Shown here: positions 1 through 5,823 of the stretch, piece by piece
Position numbering within the stretch: position 1 is the first letter of the stretch
Layout of the letters: each line of letters begins with the position of its first letter
Source: Rhodopirellula sp.
GTDB taxonomy: Bacteria > Planctomycetota > Planctomycetia > Pirellulales > Pirellulaceae
Assembly (NCBI GenBank): GCA_003513555.1
Contig: DOPG01000096.1
Coordinates: forward strand, 1-9,053
Direction: 5' to 3'
Length of the DNA: 9,053 nt
Notes under the pieces: model-generated
Told to the model about the DNA's origin: nothing
What the model saw: only the letters and a program-made list of their open reading frames with translations
Database searches by the model: none
Program-made: the position numbers and the translations under genes

Positions 1-324
1 GCACCCGCTGGTACGTCAAAGGTTCCTACGCGTTTGATTGCATGGGCAACCAAGTCTTCCAAGCAGAATAAGGGTGATACAATCAAGCCTAAGGGACTGC
101 CTGACCTTTCGATGGTCAACGACGAGTGGGTGACAGTGAAGCTTGATGTGAAGGGAAAACATGCGGTTTTGAACATTGGCGATTTTCGAGCTGAAATCAG
201 TCACGCTGCACTTGCTCGTGAGAAGAATACGGTCATGTTGACGTTTGCCCACGGTGAGATCGCAGTTCGTAATTTTAGTTTCTCACCTGCTTCTGACTCT
301 GTTCCCAGGCCTGTAACGCCATAG
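1..324 (+). CDS. C-terminal part of a probable secreted beta-sandwich (DUF1080/LamG-like) protein, 5' end missing
   Basis: The frame is open from base 1 to a TAG at 322-324, giving 107 residues with no start of its own; the in-frame TTG at 34 is only an internal codon because the frame continues upstream to the window edge. The visible part contains a stretch reading DEWVTVKLDVKGKHAVLNIG, then alternating hydrophobic strands and an ending like TFAHGEIAVRNFSFSPA. This pattern (W-x-T-V-x-L-x-V, a short strand describing a bound or 'defining' surface, then V-x-N-F-x-F) is typical of the last strands of concanavalin-like jelly-roll domains found beside planctomycete sulfatases, such as the DUF1080 type. 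The last dozen residues are Pro/Ser-rich and probably disordered. A carbohydrate-binding or glycoside-hydrolase-like role would suit the sulfatase neighbourhood, but this is inference from a fragment; no catalytic residue can be named. The gene is followed by a terminator-like hairpin, so it ends a transcription unit. Confidence 0.6.
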   Translation, partial: APAGTSKVPTRLIAWATKSSKQNKGDTIKPKGLPDLSMVNDEWVTVKLDVKGKHAVLNIGDFRAEISHAALAREKNTVMLTFAHGEIAVRNFSFSPASDSVPRPVTP

Positions 325-353
325 AAGTGTGAACCTACGTGAGGGTCGGGCAC

Positions 354-384
354 CTTTGTGGCTGGATCAGGCACAAAGATTTTT
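354..384 (+). terminator. Intrinsic terminator-like hairpin after the first gene
   Basis: CTTTGTG (354-360) pairs perfectly with CACAAAG (372-378). Inside, after one G-G mismatch, CTG (362-364) pairs with CAG (368-370), leaving a GAT triloop. The stem is followed by A and then five T residues (380-384). It begins 29 bases after the stop codon of the upstream gene. Stem, small loop and T run together fit a Rho-independent terminator, although the outer stem is A/T-rich and the T run is short. Confidence 0.6.
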
Positions 385-690
385 GAGGGCGGGAATTAGC
401 GTCGAGGTTCCGCAAAAATCAAGTCCGCGAAGTCCACGTTTTGATACTCTCGAGAGAGGTCCTGCTCGTAATAGACGATGGGCTACTGCGCAAGCATTCA
501 TTCAGGTGGAAGTCAGCATTTGAAATGCGCGCAGGTGACGGGTGATCCTGCTGACGGCCGGTTCGAAAACTGATTTCGAATTGGCAAATATCGTTGTGCC
601 CATTCATGATGCAATTTGTTGGTGTTACCAAATGAGAGCATGGCGAGCTTGTTGGCGGTGGCTAGTTGAAAGGAAATAGGGAGAAGCTTA
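385..690 (+). other. Non-coding spacer with small dyads upstream of the peptide/kinase genes
   Basis: No convincing coding frame is present; the short open frames here have no recognisable composition or start context. Two dyads are visible. TTCGAAA (562-568) and TTTCGAA (574-580) form a 7-bp inverted repeat with a 5-base loop and no T run. TTGGT (619-623) and ACCAA (627-631) form a 13-base operator-like dyad about 60 bases before the GTG at 691. A promoter for the kinase unit is expected somewhere here, but I see no -35/-10 pair with good spacing. Confidence 0.4.
679..683 (+). promoter_or_regulatory. Shine-Dalgarno-like GGGAG before the GTG at 691
   Basis: GGGAG lies 7 bases before GTG at 691-693, an ideal distance for ribosome binding. 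It is one of the clearer Shine-Dalgarno-like sites in the window, and it is the main argument that the short frame at 691-840 is translated. The kinase that overlaps it has no comparable site of its own. Confidence 0.4.
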
Positions 691-840
691 GTGAATAAGT
701 TGCCGGCTATATCATTGGTGTTGGTAGTTGTGCTGTTCATCGCGGTTGTTTCCGGCCCCTTTGCGAAGTTGGCGGCATTGGATGACAATTCGTCCACGAA
801 TCCCTCTTTTACAGACGCTGCTTGTGAACATGCTCGCTGA
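691..840 (+). CDS. Possible 49-residue hydrophobic (signal-peptide or single-membrane-span) peptide
   Basis: From GTG 691 to TGA 838-840 there is a 49-residue frame starting MNKLPAISLVLVVVLFIAVV. A short basic N-end followed by about 18 hydrophobic residues looks like a signal peptide or a single membrane span. The remaining part is short, acidic and Ser/Thr/Asn-rich, ending in DAACEHAR. GGGAG sits 7 bases upstream. Its stop overlaps the preferred kinase start: ATG at 830-832 lies inside its last codons, an 11-base overlap that would allow translational coupling. I do not recognise the peptide. It could be a real small membrane protein, a translated leader controlling the kinase, or the decayed 5' end of a former secreted-protein gene. 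If the kinase actually starts at 782 or 728, the two frames would overlap more and this peptide would be less likely. Confidence 0.35.
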   Translation: MNKLPAISLVLVVVLFIAVVSGPFAKLAALDDNSSTNPSFTDAACEHAR

Positions 841-1828
841 AACCATTTGTCGAATTACTGGTGCTGAATCAGTCGTGTTTGGTGATGTGATTCAGAGTTT
901 GTGGAGTGGATACGGTGTCATTCAGCGTGCCGCCTTGTGCGGCACGAAATCGCAACGCGATGATGCTGACGTTCCTGTGGTTATCAAGCACATTGACATT
1001 TCTCGTGCCCGTGCGAATCCCCGAGGATGGGCGAGCGATATTTCGCATCAACGTAAAGTCCGGTCCTATCAGGTCGAGAAAACGTTTTACGAGGATTTTT
1101 CTGAGCAATGTAAACACCAGTGTCAGGTTCCCAAGTTTCTCGCTGCCGACGAGATCGAAGACGAGGGCGGTTGGGTAATCGTTATGACGGACCTGAACTT
1201 TCAGGGATTCGATGGAAGGAAGAGTAACATCAGTCAGCAGGATGTGCATGCGTGTCTTGCTTGGCTTGCGAATTTCCATGCCACTTTCATGGGAAATGCA
1301 GCAACCGGGTTATGGCCCGCCGGCACGTATTGGCATCTGGAAACTCGCCCGGATGAACTTGATGCGATGCCTGAAGGTCGTCTCAAAAATTCTGCCGAAA
1401 TGATTGATCGACGATTGAATGAGGCAATGTACCAGAGTCTTGTGCACGGTGATGCCAAAGTTGCGAACTTCTGTTTTTCAGAAAGCGAGCCCGATCTTGT
1501 CGCTGCTGTTGACTTTCAGTACGTGGGACGCGGTTGTGGAATGAAGGATGTTGCTTACTTTATCAGCAGCTGTCTCAGCGACGAGGCAGCAGCCCGACAG
1601 CAGGAATCGTTGTTGGGTTTTTATTTTGAGCAGTTGCAGGTGGCACTTTCTGGCCGCAATTCTGCCATCCATTTCGCAGACCTTGAGTGTGAATGGCGAG
1701 AATTGTATTCCTATGCCTGGGCCGACTTTTGCCGCTTTCTCGCTGGCTGGTCACCGGGGCACTGGAAGTTGAATTCCTACAGTCAGCAGATCACGCAATC
1801 AGTACTCGAAAACATTGACCGGAGCTGA
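830..1828 (+). CDS. Aminoglycoside phosphotransferase / ecdysteroid-kinase-like phosphotransferase
   Basis: This is a protein-kinase-fold small-molecule phosphotransferase of the APH/CHK-like (ecdysteroid kinase-like, DUF1679-type) group, 332 residues from ATG 830. A glycine-containing loop, QSLWSGYG, spans residues 22-29, and the likely ATP-binding lysine is K53 in VVIKH. The catalytic loop is LVHGDAKVANF, with H206, D208 and N213, and the metal-binding aspartate is D228 in AAVDFQYVG, in place of the DFG of protein kinases. The LAWLANFHATFMG and GTYWHLETRPDEL segments are, as I remember, characteristic of a homologous group common in marine gammaproteobacteria and annotated only as phosphotransferase. 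The substrate is unknown. It has no signal peptide, so it should be cytoplasmic. Upstream in-frame ATG (782) and GTG (728) are possible, but family similarity begins around ITGAESVV, just after ATG 830, and the upstream codons overlap the hydrophobic peptide frame. No Shine-Dalgarno sequence is seen at 830 or 782. It is unrelated in function to the sulfatases nearby as far as can be seen. Confidence 0.85.
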   Translation: MLAETICRITGAESVVFGDVIQSLWSGYGVIQRAALCGTKSQRDDADVPVVIKHIDISRARANPRGWASDISHQRKVRSYQVEKTFYEDFSEQCKHQCQVPKFLAADEIEDEGGWVIVMTDLNFQGFDGRKSNISQQDVHACLAWLANFHATFMGNAATGLWPAGTYWHLETRPDELDAMPEGRLKNSAEMIDRRLNEAMYQSLVHGDAKVANFCFSESEPDLVAAVDFQYVGRGCGMKDVAYFISSCLSDEAAARQQESLLGFYFEQLQVALSGRNSAIHFADLECEWRELYSYAWADFCRFLAGWSPGHWKLNSYSQQITQSVLENIDRS

Positions 1829-2024
1829 TGCAACGCTGATACAACGGTGGCATGCTTTGCTTGCGGGGTGATTGCCTGGCCGCCCGAATCGTTTTCAACT
1901 CCTGTTCTTAGCACGTTCATGTGAAGTAGCGATTGAACAAACGCTGGTGTTAGAATGGGAGCGATTGATCATGAGGACGTTTTGAAAGTCAGTTTGGCTT
2001 GCATGACTGGAAAAAGCTGTTTGC

Positions 2025-2059
2025 CCCGGATCATTTTGCCAATCATTAACCCGGATAAT
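2025..2059 (+). repeat. Near-perfect direct repeat CCCGGATMAT just before the first sulfatase
   Basis: CCCGGATCAT (2025-2034) and CCCGGATAAT (2050-2059) match at 9 of 10 bases and start 25 bases apart, the second ending 5 bases before the sulfatase ATG. The 1829-2064 spacer otherwise shows no clear promoter or terminator. The repeat could be a tandem binding site for a regulator or for an RNA-binding protein at the translation start; a chance match is possible. Confidence 0.25.
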
Positions 2060-2064
2060 GAAAT

Positions 2065-3384
2065 ATGTATCGTTTGCTGCTCACGCTCTGTCTTGGGCTT
2101 GTTGTTCTGCCAATCGCTGCTGCTGAGAAGCCAAACATCATCATGATCCTTTGCGATGATGTCGGCTTTGAATGCTTCAGTGCCTATGGAAGCCGAGAGT
2201 ATTCAACGCCACGTCTTGACGCACTGGCAGCCGACGGCGTTCGCTTTGACAACTGTCACTCCACGCCGCTGTGCACGCCCAGTCGGGTCAATCTGATGTC
2301 GGGCAAGTCGAATGTGTTCAACTACTTCGACTTTGGTATCTATCCTGAGGGTGAGCCGACCTTTGCCAACTATTTCAAAGGGCACGGCTACACAACTGCC
2401 GTGGCAGGCAAGTGGCAGTTACTGACCTCTCAAGGCGGCATTACACCTGAACAGGCCGGCTTCGACACTCATTGTCTTTGGAACATCCCTGGTGGAGGGC
2501 GTGAGCGATACTGGAATCCTTCGTTAGTTCAGGACGGGAAGTTGCTTGATTTGCCTGACGGAGCTTATGGGCCTGACATCACGACCAATTTCCTGATCGA
2601 CTTCATCAAAATCAACCGGGAACAACCGTTCCTTGCCTACTTCCCCATGATTTTGCCTCACAATCCGTTTCCGGTGACTCCCGACAGTATCGATCCGAAG
2701 TCGACAAACCCTAAGAACAACTTTGTCGATATGGTTCAGTACATTGACAAGAATGTGGGGCGTCTTGAAGACACGTTGAAGGAACTGGGGCTGCGCCGGA
2801 ACACGCTGATCATTTTCACGGGTGACAACGGGACCAATTCGCAACTGACCTCCGAGTTGAATGGCCGACAGATCCGTGGTGGCAAGGGTTACACACACGA
2901 TTATGGGACTCATGTGCCGTTGATCGTGAATTGGCCCGCCCGTGTCCCGGGTGGGAAAGTAAACGACGACCTGATTTGCTTTTCTGATCTGTTCCCAACG
3001 ATGGTAGAGGCAGCAGGCTTGCCCGGGAAAAAAATCTCTGACGGCGATGGATTGAGTTTTTGGCCGCAGTGCCAAGGGAGGCAAGGAAGGAAACGCGACT
3101 GGATCTACTGTTACTATTTTCCCCGTCCCTCAGCCGCAAAGTACAATGACAAATACAGTCACTATGAGGTCAGGTTTACACGGGACAAACGTTATAAGCT
3201 TTACGATAACGGAGACCTGTTTGACACGGTAAAGGATGTGAACGAGAAGCATCCCATTGCCGTTGGTCAGGCTGGGCAACCCGCTGAATTGGCCCGCGCC
3301 ATGTTGCAGAAGGCGCTGGACTCTTTTCCCGCTGAGGGTCGTAATGCCAATCGCAGCAAGAAGTCTGTTAAAAACAGGAACTAG
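2065..3384 (+). CDS. Exported Cys-type sulfatase (arylsulfatase A family), GKWQ variant
   Basis: This 439-residue type I (formylglycine) sulfatase hydrolyses a sulfate ester of unknown substrate. A signal peptide covers residues 1-20 (hydrophobic core LLLTLCLGLVVLP, cleavage after AAA), so it acts in the periplasm or outside. Metal ligands D31 and D32 lie in ILCDDVG. The formylglycine cysteine is C70 in LCTPSRVNLMSGK, matching C-x-P-x-R. K116 lies in AVAGKWQL, H199 in LPHNPF, D254 and N255 in FTGDNG, and K274 and H283 in GGKGYTHDYGTHVPL. The position that is usually histidine two residues after K116 is glutamine (Q118). The C-terminal subdomain (about 340-400) has the usual YKLYDNGDLFD strand, and the protein ends in a Lys/Arg-rich tail. 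ATG 2065 is chosen because it directly precedes the signal peptide; no Shine-Dalgarno is visible. The next gene is also a sulfatase, 189 bases on from this stop to its preferred start. The fold and chemistry are clear; the substrate is not. Confidence 0.93.
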   Translation: MYRLLLTLCLGLVVLPIAAAEKPNIIMILCDDVGFECFSAYGSREYSTPRLDALAADGVRFDNCHSTPLCTPSRVNLMSGKSNVFNYFDFGIYPEGEPTFANYFKGHGYTTAVAGKWQLLTSQGGITPEQAGFDTHCLWNIPGGGRERYWNPSLVQDGKLLDLPDGAYGPDITTNFLIDFIKINREQPFLAYFPMILPHNPFPVTPDSIDPKSTNPKNNFVDMVQYIDKNVGRLEDTLKELGLRRNTLIIFTGDNGTNSQLTSELNGRQIRGGKGYTHDYGTHVPLIVNWPARVPGGKVNDDLICFSDLFPTMVEAAGLPGKKISDGDGLSFWPQCQGRQGRKRDWIYCYYFPRPSAAKYNDKYSHYEVRFTRDKRYKLYDNGDLFDTVKDVNEKHPIAVGQAGQPAELARAMLQKALDSFPAEGRNANRSKKSVKNRN

Positions 3385-3435
3385 CACGAGCTCTGAGGCA
3401 ATCCCACTTGGCCTCCCAACAGCATTGCCAACGGT

Positions 3436-3464
3436 GCACGGTGGACTCGGATCCGCCGTAGTGC
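3436..3464 (+). terminator. Strong bulged hairpin between the two sulfatases, no T run
   Basis: GCAC (3436-3439) pairs with GTGC (3461-3464), and GGTGGA (3440-3445) pairs with TCCGCC (3452-3457) with one G-T wobble. The loop is six bases, CTCGGA, and GTA (3458-3460) bulges out on the 3' side. It lies about 50 bases after the first sulfatase stop. It is GC-rich and stable but is followed by mixed sequence rather than T residues. It could therefore be a processing or mRNA-stability element, or a terminator of the type lacking a U tract. Confidence 0.3.
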
Positions 3465-3573
3465 GCTGACAATGTGCGATTTAGTCAACACCCGGGTAAG
3501 CGTTGATATGATAACGCCTATTCGATGCTGTTTTTGCCGATCAACCTCCCCTGTACTCCCCCCACACTTGCTC

Positions 3574-5061
3574 ATGATCGACCTGTTCGTGTTTTACCGA
3601 TTAGTGTTCAACCGATTATCGCTAATCGTGATTCTCACCGTTTGGTGTGCAGCAGGTGTGAGTTCGTCTTCTGCGGCCGGACCGGAGCAGCCGAACGTCT
3701 TGTTGATACTTTCTGATGATCACAGCATTCCGCATGTCAGTTGTTACGATGATGAAAACACAAAGCGTTTCAACATCACTCCAAACCTTGAGCGGTTTGC
3801 GGAACAGGGGATGCGGTTTGATCGTGCTTACACATCTGCTCCACAGTGTGCGCCATCACGCATTTCGATTTTTACAGGGCGATCGCCTGTTGACCTCGGT
3901 GTGACTCGCTTCGCGCAACCACCACGCGGCGATGTTCGCTTTTTCACAGATGTGCTGCGTGAGGGTGGTTATTGGGTGGGGTTGGATGGCAGGCATCAGC
4001 ACCTCGATGGACGTATTCGGGAAGCTGAGCACATCGATCGCACCCTCCGTGAAGCTGGGATGCAGAGTCTTGATCAGCGGTTCGATCACTTCGTCCGATC
4101 GGCAAGTACCAAGGGTGAAGGCTTGCCTGAGGTGGCTGATCGTGTTGCCGCTGCGTTGGATAAAGTGCCAGAAAACAAACCATTCTTTCTCTATTTCGGC
4201 TTCAATCAGCCGCATCGGAAGTTTGCAGTGAATTATGACGGGATTGATCCAAACCAGTTAGAGCTTCCTGACGACTGGCCTGATTTACCTGAGGTACGCG
4301 TCGATTATGCCAGGTATCTCGCGTCGGTTCGCGAGCTCGACCAGGGGGTCGGCCAGATCATGCAACTCGTGGAGACTCGTGGTATCGAAGACAATACCCT
4401 TGTCATCTTCATGGGTGACAATGGTGAGGCGTTGTTGCGAGGGAAAGGTTGTCTGTTGGACCGCGGTACTCATGTTCCCCTCGTGATCCGATGGCCGGGC
4501 CGGGTTGAGCCAGGTTCCGATTGTTCTTCACTCGTGTGTGGCACCGACCTCGGCCCCACGATTCTTGCCGTTTGCGGTATGAAGCCATTGGAAAAGATGA
4601 CTGGAGTCAGTTTTCTGCCACAGTTGCTTGGGGAGAAGACGGCAGGACAGCAATATGTATTTGCTGAACGGGGCTGGCACTGGGGGCCGATCACGCGTAC
4701 CGATGGATTGGATCTTTCGCGTTCTGTTACTTCGGACCGGTACCGTTACATCTACAACGCATTGCCCAACCGCAGTTACACACCCGTCGACATGTCAGGC
4801 AAAGATGCCTGGAAAGCGATTCAGGCGGCGCAGGCAGCGAAACAGTTGTCGCCGTTGCACGAGCGATTGTATTTTGCGAATCCTCGGCCAATCGTTGAAC
4901 TCTATGACTTGCGCAACGACCCATTGGAGCTCAATAATCTGGCAGGGAAAAACAGGGTCGCCGAAATCGAGCGGATTCTGCGCGAGGAGCTTGAAAGCTG
5001 GATGATTCGTGAGCACGATTTTCTGCCGTTGCCAACACATGCCCTGCAGAATGCAAGGTAG
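3574..5061 (+). CDS. Exported Cys-type sulfatase, heparan-N-sulfatase-like layout, GRHQH variant
   Basis: This is a second type I sulfatase, 495 residues from ATG 3574. The frame can be read from ATG 3472 or 3508, but those would add up to 34 Cys/Pro-rich residues before the signal sequence. From 3574 a normal signal peptide results (hydrophobic core LSLIVILTVWCAAG, then SSSSAA), so I prefer it. Metal ligands D48 and D49 lie in ILSDDH, the formylglycine cysteine is C92 in PQCAPSRISIFTGR, H214 lies in FNQPHRKF, D282 and N283 in FMGDNG, and K291 and H300 in GKGCLLDRGTHVPL. The usual GK-x-H segment reads GLDGRHQHLDG, so R140 replaces lysine and H143 follows. The layout from SDDH through QPHR resembles heparan N-sulfatase (sulfamidase) relatives, but it shares little with the preceding sulfatase outside the motifs. 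The C-terminal strand YDLRNDPLELNNLAG is typical. Substrate is unknown; a glycosaminoglycan-like sulfated sugar is a guess. Confidence 0.92.
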   Translation: MIDLFVFYRLVFNRLSLIVILTVWCAAGVSSSSAAGPEQPNVLLILSDDHSIPHVSCYDDENTKRFNITPNLERFAEQGMRFDRAYTSAPQCAPSRISIFTGRSPVDLGVTRFAQPPRGDVRFFTDVLREGGYWVGLDGRHQHLDGRIREAEHIDRTLREAGMQSLDQRFDHFVRSASTKGEGLPEVADRVAAALDKVPENKPFFLYFGFNQPHRKFAVNYDGIDPNQLELPDDWPDLPEVRVDYARYLASVRELDQGVGQIMQLVETRGIEDNTLVIFMGDNGEALLRGKGCLLDRGTHVPLVIRWPGRVEPGSDCSSLVCGTDLGPTILAVCGMKPLEKMTGVSFLPQLLGEKTAGQQYVFAERGWHWGPITRTDGLDLSRSVTSDRYRYIYNALPNRSYTPVDMSGKDAWKAIQAAQAAKQLSPLHERLYFANPRPIVELYDLRNDPLELNNLAGKNRVAEIERILREELESWMIREHDFLPLPTHALQNAR

Positions 5062-5074
5062 CCGAATGAAAGGT

Positions 5075-5099
5075 ACGGCTTCCGCATTTTCCCGTTTTT
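5075..5099 (+). terminator. Weak terminator-like element after the second sulfatase
   Basis: ACGG (5075-5078) can pair with CCGT (5092-5095), followed by a run of T residues to 5099, 14 bases after the sulfatase stop. The stem is only four pairs with a 13-base loop, so this is marginal; the T run and its position are the main reasons to list it. Confidence 0.2.
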
Positions 5100-5257
5100 G
5101 TAAAGAGAACGCGGCGGCGATTTGTGATCATTGGTTGCCGTGTTCGGCGGTCAGCGAAACGACCAACATTACCGACTGCTGATTTGATCATGTAAACTGC
5201 CAGCACGCATTCTATTCGAGATAAGCTGGATCGTTGGTGATGCTGGTATCAGAAGTT

Positions 5258-5262
5258 GGGAG
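5258..5262 (+). promoter_or_regulatory. Shine-Dalgarno GGGAG that selects the TTG start at 5269
   Basis: GGGAG ends 6 bases before TTG 5269-5271. It decides the start of the 106-residue gene: the frame has no ATG or GTG upstream before its previous stop at 5185-5187, and the internal ATG at 5305 has no such site. Confidence 0.5.
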
Positions 5263-5268
5263 CAAGAG

Positions 5269-5589
5269 TTGACTAGACGAGAAATCGACCAAAAAGCGGC
5301 AATCATGATTGTCATCGAACAGCTTGGTAACATCCCGCCGGGCACGAAATGTTCTGCTGTATTTTTCGATGCGCAGAGGATTGGTCGCGAAAAAGAGTTC
5401 TACGCAAAGCTATACAGCGAGAACGGGGTGCATGATCTGGAAGTCCTTCGTGCGATGGTTGCTGCGAATGTCCCCGACGACCCCTATTGGCTGGTCTCTT
5501 TGAAGTCCAGTGGTGGCCCCCTTGGTGAGGTCACTCATCTACACAGAGTCGACGATCGAACCGGCAAGATGCTTCCAGATCCTGCGTAG
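5269..5589 (+). CDS. Small hypothetical protein, 106 residues, TTG start
   Basis: I do not recognise this protein. It has no signal peptide or membrane segment and should be soluble and cytoplasmic. It reads as a compact alpha/beta domain: a charged first helix (TRREIDQKAAIMIVIEQLG), a strand around KCSAVFFDAQ, a helix rich in Lys/Glu/Tyr, a helix at LEVLRAMVAANV, a strand at YWLVSLKSS, and a C-terminal segment with two histidines (VTHLHRVDD). Only one cysteine is present and no catalytic motif stands out. The TTG at 5269 with GGGAG upstream is preferred; ATG 5305 would remove the first helix. It stands alone, about 200 bases after the second sulfatase and about 230 before the next gene. Uniform composition across the frame and a good ribosome site argue that it is real. 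Confidence 0.6.
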   Translation: MTRREIDQKAAIMIVIEQLGNIPPGTKCSAVFFDAQRIGREKEFYAKLYSENGVHDLEVLRAMVAANVPDDPYWLVSLKSSGGPLGEVTHLHRVDDRTGKMLPDPA

Positions 5590-5608
5590 CCAATCGCACG
5601 GTCGGGTT

Positions 5609-5640
5609 CGTACTAGAACTCAGGCGTACTAGAACTCAGG
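5609..5640 (+). repeat. Perfect 16-bp tandem duplication
   Basis: CGTACTAGAACTCAGG occurs at 5609-5624 and again, without any gap or mismatch, at 5625-5640, starting 19 bases after the stop of the 106-residue gene. Two exact copies of 16 bases side by side are not expected by chance. It is either a recent replication-slippage duplication or a pair of binding sites for a regulator. Confidence 0.9.
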
Positions 5641-5734
5641 GGATGCATCGCGCATGCTGTTTCACCGTGGCAGGACGGTCAGACTGTTGCATCAATGAGT
5701 TGAGAAACGTGCGACGGTTGTGCAGTGATCCTGA

Positions 5735-5758
5735 CTGTGTTTCCTGTGTTTCAGGAAA
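5735..5758 (+). repeat. 9-bp tandem duplication that also forms a hairpin
   Basis: CTGTGTTTC is repeated exactly at 5735-5743 and 5744-5752. Overlapping it, TTTCCTG (5740-5746) and CAGGAAA (5752-5758) form a 7-bp perfect stem with loop TGTTT. The hairpin lies 65 bases before the ATG of the next gene and has no following T run, so it is more likely a transcript-leader structure or operator than a terminator. Confidence 0.6.
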
Positions 5759-5760
5759 TC

Positions 5761-5792
5761 GCTACGATACGGTCGTCATGCATTGCTACGAT
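5761..5792 (+). repeat. 8-bp direct repeat GCTACGAT, 24 bases apart
   Basis: GCTACGAT occurs at 5761-5768 and 5785-5792, immediately after the hairpin and 32 bases or more before the ATG at 5824. The 24-base start-to-start distance is a little over two helical turns. A paired binding site is possible; the repeat is short enough to be coincidence. Confidence 0.35.
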
Positions 5793-5823
5793 CAGGGATC
5801 ATTCGCTTGTTGAGTGAAACATC

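Noticed and set aside
329..523. Plus-strand GTG-started frame of 64 codons after the first gene
   Set aside because: It runs straight through the terminator-like hairpin, is Arg/Pro-rich like random frames, and has no supporting ribosome site.
513..797. Minus-strand open frame of 94 codons
   Set aside because: It is the complement of the hydrophobic peptide frame and spacer; composition is low-complexity (many Ser/Asn/Thr) with no recognisable domain or start site.
1933..1956. Possible promoter, TTGAAC followed by TAGAAT
   Set aside because: The spacing between the two elements is only 12 bases, too short for a sigma-70 type promoter.
1955..2146. Plus-strand frame of 63 codons overlapping the first sulfatase start
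   Set aside because: It overlaps the signal peptide of a certain gene by over 80 bases and resembles nothing; it is an out-of-frame shadow for the second half.
2524..3084. Long minus-strand frame of 186 codons inside the first sulfatase
   Set aside because: It is antisense to a well-supported sulfatase, and long antisense frames are common opposite such codon use. No domain recognised.
3472..3573. N-terminal extension of the second sulfatase from ATG 3472
   Set aside because: It would place 34 Cys/Pro/Arg-rich residues before an otherwise normal signal peptide; ATG 3574 gives the expected exported form.
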